Shown: in pieces, positions 18,048 to 35,479 of the stretch
How the letters are laid out: every line of letters starts with the position of its first letter
How positions within the stretch are numbered: position 1 is the stretch's first letter
DNA from: Sphingomonas sp. Mn802worker
Lineage (GTDB): Bacteria; Pseudomonadota; Alphaproteobacteria; Sphingomonadales; Sphingomonadaceae
Length of the DNA: 64,000 nucleotides
Direction: 5' to 3'
NCBI RefSeq assembly: GCF_000382485.1
Contig: NZ_AORY01000004.1
Span: 558,001-622,000 of the forward strand
Notes under the pieces: model-generated
The model's input: the letters and a program-made list of their open reading frames with translations, nothing else
Databases searched by the model: none
Told to the model about the DNA's origin: nothing
Made by a program: the position numbers and the translations under genes

Positions 18048-20452
18048 GCGCCGATCGTCCGCGGGTCGCTGGGGGTTGCCAGGATCAGTCCCGAATTGCC
18101 CGCCTGCACGGTTACGTTCTGCACGTAATCGCTATCGAACAGGTTGCGCGCGAACAGCGCCACCTCCAACCCGTCGCGAAAGCGGTAGCCGATGTTGGCG
18201 TTAGTTAGATTGTAGCCGCGAATATAGGTGAAGCGCGACAGGCTCGGGTCGCCGCTATAGCCGCTGCGCGACGCGGTATCGACGTGGAGGAACACCGATC
18301 CGTCGCCCAGCGGCTGCTCGATGTCCGCGCCCGCGGTGGCGCTCAATCGCGGCAGCGACGCGAGCCGCCGTCCGGTCAGGCTGCACCGCGTTGTTGCCGC
18401 GGTCTGCACCTCGAGCGGGCAGGGGCCGGCGGGATAATCGCTATACTCGCCATCGGCGTAGGCGAGCCCGGCGCGCAACGACACGCCCGGCAGCACCAGC
18501 GCGGTCGCATCGGCCTCGATCCCCTTCACCGTGACCTCGGGAATGTTCGACAGATAGCCACGCAGCTGCGCGGTCTGCGTCACAGAATTCTCGACCACCG
18601 TTGCCTGGAAATCGCGCACCTTGGTGTAGAAACCGTCGATGTTGAACACCAGCCGCCGGCCGAATGCCTGCGTCTTCAGGCCGACCTCATAGGTCTCGTT
18701 GCGCTCGGGCCGTACCACCGCGGTCGCCAGCACCGGGCGGTTGTTGCTGTCGAGCGGCAGGCCCGACATGTTGATGCCGCCCGACTTGAACCCGCGCGCG
18801 TAGCTCACGTAGCCGAGCACGCCGTCGGTGATGTCGACCGCGATGTTGCCGCGCCCCGACAGGCTGCCGTCGCTATCGTGCGCGGAATAGGATTGCGCGC
18901 GCAGAATGTTGAGCCGCGCGTTGTTGAGCGCGGCGATCGACGTCGCCGGACCGCCTGACACGGTCGTGTCGTAAAAGCCGTCCTTGTTCTCGTGCGTGTA
19001 GCGCAGCCCCGCGGTTAACGTGACGCGGTCGATCACGCGCCAGTTCGCTTCACCAAAGGCGGCGTAGCTGGTGCTGCGGAACTCGGTGCGCCCGTCCTGA
19101 CCGTAGCCGTCGAGCAGGTTTGACGGCACCGCGATCGGCGTCGCGTTGGTGGCACTGGTCGGCACGCTTTGCCCGATCAGCCAGCCCGCCCCTGCGGGAC
19201 CGTAAATGCTGATCGGCCGCCCGGTGATCTTCTGTGAGAAAGCGTAGAGGCCGACGACATAGCCGAGCCGCCGTTCACCGTTGGAGGCGAGCCGCAGTTC
19301 CTGGCTGATCTGGTCCTGCCGCGACGGAATGTGCTGGCTTAGCTGGATCGGCAGACCGATATAATCGCGGTCGTTCTCCGCATCCCAGTTCCAGAACCGC
19401 CATGCGGTGACCGAGGTGATCGTCGCCGGTCCGATGTTCCAGTCGGCGATCGCCGACACGCCGCCCTCGTTGGTGTCGGTGCCGAGCGGACCGTCGATGT
19501 CGGTCACGCGGTTGCGGTAGTCGAGCGAGGGCAACGTATAGCCGAACTGTCGCGCGAGCGCGGGAAACTGCCGGTTCGCCGCGCGCAGGCTGCTGCCGAC
19601 GACGTATGGCACCTGCGTGCAGCAATAGGCTTGGAAGTTGGTGAAGTCGGCCGACAGTTTCAGCTGGATGCGGTCGTCGGGCTTGAACAGCAATTGTCCC
19701 CGTACGGCCTGCGTGCCGAGCGTATTGGCGTCGCGCCCGGTGCGGACATTGTCGATCACGCCGTCCCGCCGCGTCGACACGCCCGACAGGCGATAGGCGA
19801 CCGTGTCGCTGATCGGACCCGATACCCAACCCTTCGCCTGCACGAAATTATAGCTTCCGTAGGACAGCTCGGCGAAGCCCTCGGGCGTGAAGCTCGGCGC
19901 GCGTGTCGTGATGTTGATCGCGCCCGCGGTCGTGTTCTTGCCGAACAGGGTGCCCTGGGGTCCGCGCAGTTCCTCGACCTGCGCCACGTCGGCGAAGTCG
20001 AATGCGGCGGTCGCCGGCCGCGCGTGATAGACCTGGTCGACATAGAAGCCGACGCCCGATTCCAGCCCATCGTTCGCCTGACTGACCGCGACGACGCTCG
20101 ATCCGAGCCCGCGGATCGTGAAGGCGGTGTTGCGCGGGTTGGCGGAGGAATAGTTGAGGCTGGGTATGAGCGTCGTCAGTGCCTGCGTGTTCACCGCATA
20201 AGCCTGGTCGAGCAACGTGCCGCCGACGACCGACAGCGACGTCGGAATCCGCTGCGCATCTTCGGCGCGGCGGCGAGCGGTAACGATGACGGTGGGCAGC
20301 CCCTCTGCGTCGTCGCTGGCCGTCGCTTCACTGGTCGCGGTGGTCGGCGCTACGTCGCTGGTGGGCGTGGCGACCGGTTCGGCCGTCTGCGCCGTCGCGG
20401 GCAGTGCAAGCGTGGCAAGCGCGACCGAAGTCAGCAATGATGCGAAGTTCAT
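18026..20452 (-). CDS. TonB-dependent receptor
   Basis: The 808-residue outer-membrane receptor has a signal peptide (MNFASLLTSVALATLALPATAQ), a Thr/Ala-rich linker, a TonB box region LPTVIVTARRRAEDAQ, a plug domain (IPTSLSVVGG, FTIRGLG, EELRGPQGTLFGKNTTAG) and a C-terminal 22-strand barrel ending LRLRR. This is the large sphingomonad receptor type used for siderophores, oligosaccharides or aromatic compounds. No transport partner lies nearby, so the substrate cannot be assigned. Confidence 0.93.
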   Translation of the reverse strand: MNFASLLTSVALATLALPATAQTAEPVATPTSDVAPTTATSEATASDDAEGLPTVIVTARRRAEDAQRIPTSLSVVGGTLLDQAYAVNTQALTTLIPSLNYSSANPRNTAFTIRGLGSSVVAVSQANDGLESGVGFYVDQVYHARPATAAFDFADVAQVEELRGPQGTLFGKNTTAGAINITTRAPSFTPEGFAELSYGSYNFVQAKGWVSGPISDTVAYRLSGVSTRRDGVIDNVRTGRDANTLGTQAVRGQLLFKPDDRIQLKLSADFTNFQAYCCTQVPYVVGSSLRAANRQFPALARQFGYTLPSLDYRNRVTDIDGPLGTDTNEGGVSAIADWNIGPATITSVTAWRFWNWDAENDRDYIGLPIQLSQHIPSRQDQISQELRLASNGERRLGYVVGLYAFSQKITGRPISIYGPAGAGWLIGQSVPTSATNATPIAVPSNLLDGYGQDGRTEFRSTSYAAFGEANWRVIDRVTLTAGLRYTHENKDGFYDTTVSGGPATSIAALNNARLNILRAQSYSAHDSDGSLSGRGNIAVDITDGVLGYVSYARGFKSGGINMSGLPLDSNNRPVLATAVVRPERNETYEVGLKTQAFGRRLVFNIDGFYTKVRDFQATVVENSVTQTAQLRGYLSNIPEVTVKGIEADATALVLPGVSLRAGLAYADGEYSDYPAGPCPLEVQTAATTRCSLTGRRLASLPRLSATAGADIEQPLGDGSVFLHVDTASRSGYSGDPSLSRFTYIRGYNLTNANIGYRFRDGLEVALFARNLFDSDYVQNVTVQAGNSGLILATPSDPRTIGATLRLRR

Positions 20453-20745
20453 GAAAACGGCCCCTTTGGCGTGCCGGCGGCGGTTTGACGCTGTCCGGTG
20501 CGAAGGTGCTCATGGCGCTATGTCCGACTGAATACAACAGCCATATTCAAGCGGATATGACTCGTTTGGCGTGGACCATTTCTCCGACATTGCGCTGTGT
20601 CACCAGCGTCGCTTCTATCGTCACCTCGAACTTGATCCGGGTTCTGCTCCATCCGAGACGTGACGACGGCGGTAACGTGACGCTCGCACGTCCCGAAAGC
20701 GGGGAGGGCGCCTCTGATCTGCGCCAGTCTGCACGATCCCGCCCA
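20453..20745. other. Intergenic region upstream of the TonB receptor gene
   Basis: This stretch of about 290 bases lies between the TonB receptor start and the rpoC terminator. It should contain the receptor promoter on the minus strand. An inverted repeat CATAT (20542-20546)/ATATG (20555-20559) stands out in an AT-richer patch and could be an operator. I see no gene in it. Confidence 0.4.
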
Positions 20746-20779
20746 AACGAAAACCGCCGTCCGGTTACCCGGACGGCGG
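20746..20779 (-). terminator. Factor-independent terminator of rpoBC
   Basis: A perfect 11-bp GC-rich stem (20769-20779 with 20754-20764) has a 4-base loop. On the minus strand it is followed by TTTTCGTTT. It lies about 30 bases after the rpoC stop and is a clear intrinsic terminator. Confidence 0.85.
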
Positions 20780-20808
20780 CTCGCGTTTTCACGTCGTGAC
20801 CTGAACGA

Positions 20809-25098
<4,290 letters not shown>

Positions 25099-25140
25099 GA
25101 TTTCGTCCCTCTAGGGGTAAGCTGTCCAGGCGGGAGGGCC

Positions 25141-25167
25141 GGGCGTCGCATTCGTAATGCGACGCCC
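25141..25167 (-). repeat. Perfect 12-bp hairpin between rpoB and rpoC
   Basis: Arms 25141-25152 and 25156-25167 are perfectly complementary with a 3-base loop. No T-run follows on the minus strand, so it does not look like a terminator. In the rpoBC message it would form a strong stem that could be an RNA-processing or stabilising element. Confidence 0.6.
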
Positions 25168-25173
25168 AAACCG

Positions 25174-29355
<4,182 letters not shown>

Positions 29356-29706
29356 GTTGAGCGTTGCCTCGTCAGCGAAAAAGAAATCACGAAGCGCAAA
29401 GAACGGCGAAAGGCCGCACGTCTGATCCCGTGAGGGAGACGGCAGCCTCAAGCGTCCTGTATCCAGCATCTCTATCCGTACGAGGCGCTGCGCGACGGCG
29501 CCCCATGTCCCGAAATGCTGGAAGAGATCGCGATATAGGGCAGGGGTGCCATCCAGTCAATGAACGACGGCCGCCACAAACGTCGATCGCCGCGAAACGA
29601 TCCCGTCGCGCCGGCCGCTCGGATCGGCGCAGTCGACGGGATCGGCGATGTGTCGCCGCGGCTGAAATGGTTGACCTCCACCGCGTTCGCGCTAGCGCCA
29701 CGCATC
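29356..29706. other. Divergent promoter region between rpoB and an unknown gene
   Basis: This interval must hold the rpoBC promoter on the minus strand, because the rplL transcript ends at its own terminator more than 1.3 kb away. The plus strand stays open in the downstream gene's frame from ATG 29560, but a signal peptide begins only at 29707. I could not fix a promoter with confidence. Confidence 0.4.
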
Positions 29707-30969
29707 ATGATCGTTCCGTGTCGTACCCGCGTATCGCCCGCGCGCCTTTCGCTCGCCTTGTTGCTCGTGACGAGCGCGCCCGCGGCACTGGCGCAATCCT
29801 CGACGCCCGCCGCGACCCCGACCCTGTCATTGCCGCCGATCACCTTTTCACTGCCCTCGGGCACGCCGACGCCCGCCGCGACGCCTGAGCCGGCGCCGAC
29901 GCCCAGCCCGACACCGCGCGCGACTCCGGCCCCGCGCGCCAAGCCCAGCCCGCGTACAACGCCAGCGGCGCTGGCCACGCCAATTCCGCGTACCGCTCCA
30001 TCACCGCAGGCCGCTCCGACGCCGCGCGCCACCCCCGTCGAACGCACAGGTGCGACCCCGGTGGTGGCGATAACACCTTCGCCGGCACCGACACCCGCAC
30101 CAATGCCTTCGCCCACGATCGCAGCGCCGACGCCGAGCCCGAGCGTCAGCTCTTCAGCCGCCGCGGCTGTGACGCCGGCCAGCGAAGACGGGGGAGGCTT
30201 GAACTGGCTTTGGTTGGTCGGCGTCGCGGTTATCGCCGGAGCCGGATGGTGGTGGTGGCAACGCCGCACTGCCTCCGCGATTGCGGAACCAGAAGACGTC
30301 TTTGTCGCCGATCCGGTCACTGCTGAACCAGTCGTTCCAGAGCCTTTAGCAGCGGGGTCGATCCCGCCAGCAGCAGCCGTTGCCACCTCGGCACCGCGAA
30401 TGCTCGCACGGCGCAGTTCGGCCGCCGCGACACTTCCCGCGTCGGATAGCGTCGCGCAGCCGCGCGCCTGGATCGAGCTGGAGCTGCGTCCCCGTCGCGC
30501 CGGTGTCAATCTCGTCACCGCGACTGCCGACGTGGAGATCGTCGTACGTAACCGCGGCGAGATCGAGACGCGCAACGTCCGCCTCGACGCGCGGCTCACC
30601 AGCGCGCGCGCCGACCAGGATGCGGAACTCGGACAGATCTTCGCGCAGATCGGCGGTCGTCCGGCAGCGACGCCGTTCTCGCTCGCGCCGGGAGCGGAGC
30701 GGGTGGTGCGCGCGTTAGTGACGCTGCCGCGCGACAACATCAACGTGCTGACCGCTGCCGATCGTCCGATGTTCGTGCCGGTCGTGACGGTCAACGCGCG
30801 CTACGTGCCGAGCGATGCAGCAGCAGGCGAGGGGCAGACCGCGCAGGCGTTTGCGCTCGGGATCGAGCGTCCCGGCGCGGCGAAACTCGCACCTTTCTGG
30901 CTCGATGGCCCGGCGCGCATGTTCGAGACGGTGGCGGCGCGCCCGCATGCGCTGGCAGTGTCGAGCTGA
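29707..30969 (+). CDS. Uncharacterised proline-rich single-pass membrane protein
   Basis: From the ATG at 29707 the protein has 420 residues. A signal peptide (ending PAALAQ) is followed by about 120 residues of Thr/Pro/Ala repeats (TPxPxPTP type), one membrane segment WLWLVGVAVIAGAG at about residues 166-182, a variable linker, and a folded-looking beta-rich domain from about residue 253 (AWIELELRPRRAGVN). The repeats would face the periplasm and the domain the cytoplasm. No family is recognised. A longer start at 29560 is possible but would bury the signal peptide. It sits between rplL and rpoB on the opposite strand. Confidence 0.7.
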   Translation: MIVPCRTRVSPARLSLALLLVTSAPAALAQSSTPAATPTLSLPPITFSLPSGTPTPAATPEPAPTPSPTPRATPAPRAKPSPRTTPAALATPIPRTAPSPQAAPTPRATPVERTGATPVVAITPSPAPTPAPMPSPTIAAPTPSPSVSSSAAAAVTPASEDGGGLNWLWLVGVAVIAGAGWWWWQRRTASAIAEPEDVFVADPVTAEPVVPEPLAAGSIPPAAAVATSAPRMLARRSSAAATLPASDSVAQPRAWIELELRPRRAGVNLVTATADVEIVVRNRGEIETRNVRLDARLTSARADQDAELGQIFAQIGGRPAATPFSLAPGAERVVRALVTLPRDNINVLTAADRPMFVPVVTVNARYVPSDAAAGEGQTAQAFALGIERPGAAKLAPFWLDGPARMFETVAARPHALAVSS

Positions 30970-31065
30970 GGCTTCAGTAGGCGCTAGGTGAGGGCGCCCA
31001 CGCGGGGCCGTCGACAATGTAATGACGCAGCCTTGAGCCACGCTGATGCTGGCTTCGTAGGTAGC

Positions 31066-31105
31066 GCAAAAGAAAAGGGCGGCGCCGCCGGAGCTGGCCG
31101 CCCTT
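31066..31105 (-). terminator. Factor-independent terminator of rplJL
   Basis: A 9-bp stem AAGGGCGGC/GCCGCCCTT (31075-31083 with 31097-31105) is followed on the minus strand by TTTTCTTTT. It lies about 120 bases after the rplL stop and should end the rplJ-rplL transcript. The rest of 30970-31226 shows no gene. Confidence 0.8.
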
Positions 31106-31226
31106 GTTCTGGTGGCCGCGGCGTCATGGAAGTGAAGTCCATGACGTCGACGCTCGGCGGAGCCGAGCCCCGGCCGGCCTTGCGGCAGGTCAGGGTTGGC
31201 TTGCCAACCCCGCCCGCCGCTGCGGC

Positions 31227-31601
31227 TTACTTCAGCTCGACGGTCGCGCCGGCTTCTTCCAGCTGCTTCTTGACCTTCTCGGCCTCGTCCTTGCTCACGC
31301 CTTCCTTGACGGGCTTCGGCGCGCCTTCGACCAGGGCCTTCGCCTCGGTCAGGCCCAGGCCGGTGATCGCGCGGACTTCCTTGATGACGTTGATCTTCTT
31401 GCCGCCGTCGCCGGTCAGGATCACGTCGAACTCGGTCTTCTCTTCGGCGGCCGGAGCAGCGGCGCCGCCGGCTGCCGGAGCCGCTGCAACCGCCGCTGCG
31501 GCCGAGACGCCCCACTTCTCTTCGAGCATCTTCGAGAGCTCAGCGGCCTCGAGGACGGTCAGTTCGCTCAGCTGGTCAACCAGCGCGTTCAGGTCTGCCA
31601 T
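31227..31601 (-). CDS. rplL: 50S ribosomal protein L7/L12
   Basis: The 124-residue stalk protein has the dimerising N-terminus ([20 protein letters not shown]), an Ala/Pro-rich hinge and the C-terminal [20 protein letters not shown] domain that contacts elongation factors. The ATG at 31601 gives the standard length. It follows rplJ by 66 bases. Confidence 0.98.
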   Translation of the reverse strand: MADLNALVDQLSELTVLEAAELSKMLEEKWGVSAAAAVAAAPAAGGAAAPAAEEKTEFDVILTGDGGKKINVIKEVRAITGLGLTEAKALVEGAPKPVKEGVSKDEAEKVKKQLEEAGATVELK

Positions 31602-31667
31602 GATTTTATTCCCATTTGCGGGGACCATTGGTCCCGTTCGTCAACAAAATGAACTTGCCCGAAGAAC

Positions 31668-32183
31668 TCAGGCGGCTTCCTTCTCGGCATAAGCCGACAG
31701 GACGCGCGCGATCTGAGCCGCGGGTGCCTGCGCGATCGTCGCCAGCTTCGTGGCGGGTGCCACGACGAGGCCGATGATCTTGGCGCGCAGCTCGTCAAGC
31801 GAGGGCAGCGTCGCCAATGCCTGTACGCCCGCCAGGTCGAGCGCGGTTGCGCCCATCGCGCCGCCGACGATCTCGAACTTGTCGGTCGTCTTGGCGAAAT
31901 CGACCGCGACCTTTGCCGCCGCGACCGGATCGACCGAGGTGGCGAGGCCGACCGGACCGGTCAGCATGTCGCCGATCGAGCCATAGTCGGTGCCGTCGAG
32001 CGCGATCCTGGCAAGCTTGTTCTTCGAGACCTTGTATACCGCGCCGGCATCCCGCATCCGGTTGCGCAAGTCGGTCGACTGCGCGACCGTCATGCCGAGG
32101 TTGCGGGTGACAACCACCACGCCGACCTCGGAGAAGGTGCTGTTCAGCTCGGCAACGGCTGCGCTTTTCTGCGCACGATCCAT
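31668..32183 (-). CDS. rplJ: 50S ribosomal protein L10
   Basis: The 171-residue stalk base protein anchors L7/L12 dimers on the ribosome. MDRAQKSAAVAELN at the start and the RNA-binding VKNK-like segment VSKNKLARIALDGT are typical. The ATG at 32183 is preceded by GGAG; the earlier ATG at 32201 would add MNVENG. The C-terminal helix binds L7/L12. Confidence 0.98.
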   Translation of the reverse strand: MDRAQKSAAVAELNSTFSEVGVVVVTRNLGMTVAQSTDLRNRMRDAGAVYKVSKNKLARIALDGTDYGSIGDMLTGPVGLATSVDPVAAAKVAVDFAKTTDKFEIVGGAMGATALDLAGVQALATLPSLDELRAKIIGLVVAPATKLATIAQAPAAQIARVLSAYAEKEAA

Positions 32184-32400
32184 GCCATTCTCCACGTTCA
32201 TGAGCGCCCGCCCGAAAGCGAACGCCCGGTTGCTTGCCCCGCACGCGCCGAGTGGCACGAACGGTGTGTCCGACGATGGGGAAGGGGATGCCCGCTGGGA
32301 GCAGCATCGCGGGCGGCGCTTGGCCGGACCGGGACACGTTCAAATCCTGTTTCCCCGTCTCGGTGGGAGATTAAGCCGCGGCAGATCCGCGGCACCCACT
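32184..32400 (-). ncRNA. Possible L10 leader of rplJL mRNA
   Basis: The rplJ transcript has a long upstream region. It can form stems such as CCGCGG/CCGCGG (32376-32381 with 32387-32392) and GCCCGC/GCGGGC around 32290-32315. In many bacteria the L10-L7/L12 complex binds such a leader to repress its own translation. I did not verify the kink-turn consensus. The remaining bases up to 32613 hold the phoX upstream region on the plus strand. Confidence 0.3.
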
Positions 32401-32613
32401 GTCTTGGACGGATGAGCCGAACGGGGCGAGCCCCACGCGGTTCGAGCGTGCCTTTAGCAGATTGCGTCCGGCGCGCAAGCGGCAAGCGCTTTGTCGCATA
32501 ACTGCAACGCACACGTCATCCGATCATCACCGAATTGCCACCGCCGTGTCGTGCTAGCCAGTCAAAGCGTCGGCATGGCGCCGTGGGAGTGGCGCGATTT
32601 CGGGGGATTTCAC

Positions 32614-35142
32614 ATGACCGGGTTCAGCCTCACCGCCATCGACTATGACGATGGCGACATCGATACCAACGCCAGCGGCAACCCGCATTTGAATGAGATC
32701 GTCCGGCAACGCTATTCGCGGCGGCAGACGCTGCTTGGCGGTCTGTCGGCGATGACCACCGCCGCGTTCGGCTCGGTGCTGCTCTCGGCGTGCGGCGGCG
32801 ACGAGCTCGACGATCCAGGCGTGGTGGTGAGCGCAGGCGGCGCGATCACGACCTCGGCCGGCCGTACCGTGACGCTGAACGGCACCGCCGGCAACAACGC
32901 GACCGGCTCAGGCTTCACGCAGGTGAGCGGCCCGGCGGTGACGCTCAGCACCGTAGGCGGCGTCACGTCCTTCGTCGCGCCGGCCGTGTCTGCCGCGACC
33001 GTGCTGGTTTTCCGCTTCTCGGCCAGCGGAAAGAACGGCCAGACAAGCAGCAGCGACACGACCGTCACGGTCAACCCGGCGTCGCTCGCCTTCACCGCAG
33101 TGTCGAAGAACCTGAACGACGTCGTTACCGTGCCGGAGGGCTATTCGGTCGGTGTCTTGTATCGCCTGGGTGACCCGATCGCGTCGAGCGTCGGCGTGTT
33201 CGCCAACGACGGACAGGACACCAACTTCGCACAGCGTGCCGGCGACCACCATGACGGGATGAGCTTCTTCGGCCTCGGCGCGACCGGCAGCGCACCCGAT
33301 GCCGCCAACAACATCCGTGGCATGCTGGTGCTCAATCACGAGAATATCACCCAGGCCTATCTCCACCAGGCCGGCCCGACGACTGTCGGCGGCCGCCGTC
33401 CCGAAGCGGAGGCGATCAAGGAGATCGAGGCGCACGGCGTCTCCGCGATCGAGATCACCCGCGCGAGCGGCGGGGCATGGAGCTACGTTCAGGCGTCTGC
33501 GCTCAACCGCCGCGTGACCCCCAACACCCCGACCGTGTTCAACGGGCCCGTTCGCGGCAATGCGCAGCTGCGCACGCTCTACTCGCCGGACGCGACCGCG
33601 GGGCGCGGAACGATCAACAATTGCGCCAACGGCCAGATGCCGTGGCACACCTATCTGACCAACGAGGAAAACTGGGCCGGCTATTTCCGCCGCACGGCGG
33701 GCGATGCCGCGATCCGTACCGCTGCGGGTCTGTCGAAGCAGAACGTATCGTTGGCGCGCTACGGTGTGCGTGAGGGGGCGAGCGGCAATTACGGCTGGTC
33801 GACCGTCCAGCCTTTGACTGCGGGTGACACGCGCTTCGCCAAGTGGAACGCGACGGCGACCCCCAGCCTCGCCGCCGACGGCAGCGCCGACTTCCGCAAC
33901 GAGCCGTTCCAATACGGTTGGGTGGTCGAGATCGACCCGTTCAACCCCGCCGCGCCCCCGCGCAAGCGCACCGCGCTCGGCCGCATGAACCACGAGGGGT
34001 GCTGGCCCGGCCGCACGGTCGCGGGCACGCGCCCAGCGTTCTACATGGGCGACGACGCGCAGAACGAGTACATTTACAAGTTCGTGTCGACCACTGCGTG
34101 GGCGGACGCTGACGCGAGCAACGCCGACCGGCTGGCGATCGGTGACAAATATCTCGATGCGGGCACGCTCTACGTCGCGCGCTTCAACGCCGACGGCACG
34201 GGCCAGTGGCTGCCGCTCGTCTTCGGGCAGAATGGGCTGACTGCGGCGAACGCCACCTATCCCTTCGCTGACCAGGCCGACGTGCTGATCAACACCCGGC
34301 TCGCCGCCGACGTGCTGGGCGCGACCAAGATGGACCGGCCCGAATGGACTGCGGTCAATCCGGTCAACGGCGAGATGTACTGCACGCTGACCAACAATTC
34401 GTCGCGCATGCCCGCGAACACCGACGCGTCCAATCCGCGCGCCTACACCGATCCCAAGCTGCCGCAGGGTGATGTCGTCAATGCCGATCCGCCCACCTCG
34501 GCGCAGGCGACGCGCGGCAACGCCAACGGCCATGTCATCCGCCTGCGCGAGAACGGCGACACGACCGAGGCGACCGCCTTCACCTGGGACATCTACGCGT
34601 TCGGCTCGGGCGCGGACCTCGATCGCGCGAACATCAACCTGTCGGGCCTCGACGCGACGAACGATTTCTCTTCGCCAGACGGATTGTGGTTCGGACGCAA
34701 TACCAACGTGACCGGACAGGTTGCGCCGGTGCTGTGGATCGAGACCGACGACGGCGCCTATACCGATGTCACCAATTGCATGCTGCTCGCCGCCCTTCCG
34801 GGCCGCGTCGGCGACGGCGGCACGCGCACGGTCAACAACACGCTGACCACCGCGGCGGGCGTGACGACCACCAGTACGACGACCACGCGCATCGGCGCCG
34901 CACCCGGCGCGAACCTGAAGCGCTTTCTCGTCGGACCGAAGGAGTGCGAGATTACCGGCATCACCTCGACGCCGGACGGCCGCTCGCTGTTCGTCAATAT
35001 CCAGCATCCGGGTGAGAACGGCAGCGCCAGCAATATTACCTCCAGCTGGCCGGCATCGCAGAACGGGCAGGGCGGCAGCAGCCGTCCGCGCTCCGCGACG
35101 ATCGTCATCACGAAGAACGATGGCGGCATCGTCGGGATCTGA
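32614..35142 (+). CDS. phoX: PhoX-family alkaline phosphatase (DUF839) with inserted Ig/PKD-like domain
   Basis: The 842-residue protein has a Tat signal (SRRQTLL at 35-41) followed by a lipobox-like LLSAC (Cys60), so it may be a Tat-exported lipoprotein. Residues about 69-153 form an Ig/PKD-like domain (VVVSAGGAITTSAGR to TVTVNPASL) that is not part of standard PhoX. The PhoX body starts at VTVPEGYSVGVLYRLGDP and contains DHHDGMSFFG, GMLVLNHEN, GRMNHEGCWPG, EWTAVNPVNGEMYCTLTNNS and SPDGLWFG. PhoX enzymes release phosphate from monoesters using calcium and iron. GGGGG lies before the ATG at 32614. Confidence 0.9.
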   Translation: MTGFSLTAIDYDDGDIDTNASGNPHLNEIVRQRYSRRQTLLGGLSAMTTAAFGSVLLSACGGDELDDPGVVVSAGGAITTSAGRTVTLNGTAGNNATGSGFTQVSGPAVTLSTVGGVTSFVAPAVSAATVLVFRFSASGKNGQTSSSDTTVTVNPASLAFTAVSKNLNDVVTVPEGYSVGVLYRLGDPIASSVGVFANDGQDTNFAQRAGDHHDGMSFFGLGATGSAPDAANNIRGMLVLNHENITQAYLHQAGPTTVGGRRPEAEAIKEIEAHGVSAIEITRASGGAWSYVQASALNRRVTPNTPTVFNGPVRGNAQLRTLYSPDATAGRGTINNCANGQMPWHTYLTNEENWAGYFRRTAGDAAIRTAAGLSKQNVSLARYGVREGASGNYGWSTVQPLTAGDTRFAKWNATATPSLAADGSADFRNEPFQYGWVVEIDPFNPAAPPRKRTALGRMNHEGCWPGRTVAGTRPAFYMGDDAQNEYIYKFVSTTAWADADASNADRLAIGDKYLDAGTLYVARFNADGTGQWLPLVFGQNGLTAANATYPFADQADVLINTRLAADVLGATKMDRPEWTAVNPVNGEMYCTLTNNSSRMPANTDASNPRAYTDPKLPQGDVVNADPPTSAQATRGNANGHVIRLRENGDTTEATAFTWDIYAFGSGADLDRANINLSGLDATNDFSSPDGLWFGRNTNVTGQVAPVLWIETDDGAYTDVTNCMLLAALPGRVGDGGTRTVNNTLTTAAGVTTTSTTTTRIGAAPGANLKRFLVGPKECEITGITSTPDGRSLFVNIQHPGENGSASNITSSWPASQNGQGGSSRPRSATIVITKNDGGIVGI

Positions 35143-35145
35143 GCG

Positions 35146-35184
35146 ACGAGGGGGAGGGCGCCGGCACGCGCGTCCTCCCTCGCG
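35146..35184 (+). terminator. Possible bulged hairpin terminator after phoX
   Basis: CGAGGG-GAGG-type sequence at 35147-35159 can pair imperfectly with CCTCCCTCG at 35174-35182, and is followed by ACTTTGTGT. The stem has bulges and only a short T-run, so this is tentative. Confidence 0.3.
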
Positions 35185-35230
35185 ACTTTGTGTCAGAACC
35201 GTGACGCAAGCAGCCGAACCGGCCGCGCCT

Positions 35231-35259
35231 TTGACACCGCCGTTCATCAGGCGTACACC
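35231..35259 (+). promoter_or_regulatory. Sigma-70-like promoter of the 44-residue ORF
   Basis: TTGACA at 35231-35236 and TACACC at 35254-35259 are separated by 17 bases. The predicted transcript start is about 55 bases before the small ORF at 35322, which has its own strong ribosome site. Confidence 0.5.
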
Positions 35260-35321
35260 ATCACGACGGACCGGGTGACCCCGGACAGGTGGCTCCGGCT
35301 CCGTTTTGGAGAGGACGCCAC

Positions 35322-35456
35322 ATGACCACGATCAAGCAAGTCCAGCACACAGGCGGCATCGCCGCCGCGGCCCTTGGCCTGTCGGCCGCCGCGATCATCT
35401 TTGCGCAAGCCACGGCGAGCGCGATGGTGTTCCTGGGCGAACTGCTGATCCGATGA
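35322..35456 (+). CDS. Small membrane protein (44 residues)
   Basis: ATG at 35322 is preceded by GGAGAGGA at 35308-35315. The frame encodes 44 residues with a polar start (MTTIKQVQHTGG), a hydrophobic Ala-rich span of about 25 residues and a short end (GELLIR). It looks like a single-pass membrane microprotein. A well-spaced promoter and a hairpin just after the stop suggest an independent gene. No family is recognised. Confidence 0.6.
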   Translation: MTTIKQVQHTGGIAAAALGLSAAAIIFAQATASAMVFLGELLIR

Positions 35457-35461
35457 GTCCC

Positions 35462-35479
35462 GATCGGCTTTCGCCGATC
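35462..35479. terminator. Hairpin between convergent small ORF and TonB-like gene
   Basis: A perfect 7-bp stem (35462-35468 with 35473-35479) with a TTTC loop lies 5 bases after the small ORF stop and runs into the stop codon of the minus-strand TonB-like gene. No T-run follows, so it may be a weak bidirectional terminator. Confidence 0.4.

Noticed and set aside
29356..29469. N-terminal extension of rpoB
   Set aside because: The 38 extra codons are not part of RpoB, and a conserved start MATKAID lies at 29355.
32480..32613. Pho box before phoX
   Set aside because: ACGTCATCCGATCATC only partly resembles two CTGTCAT half-sites, which is too weak to call.
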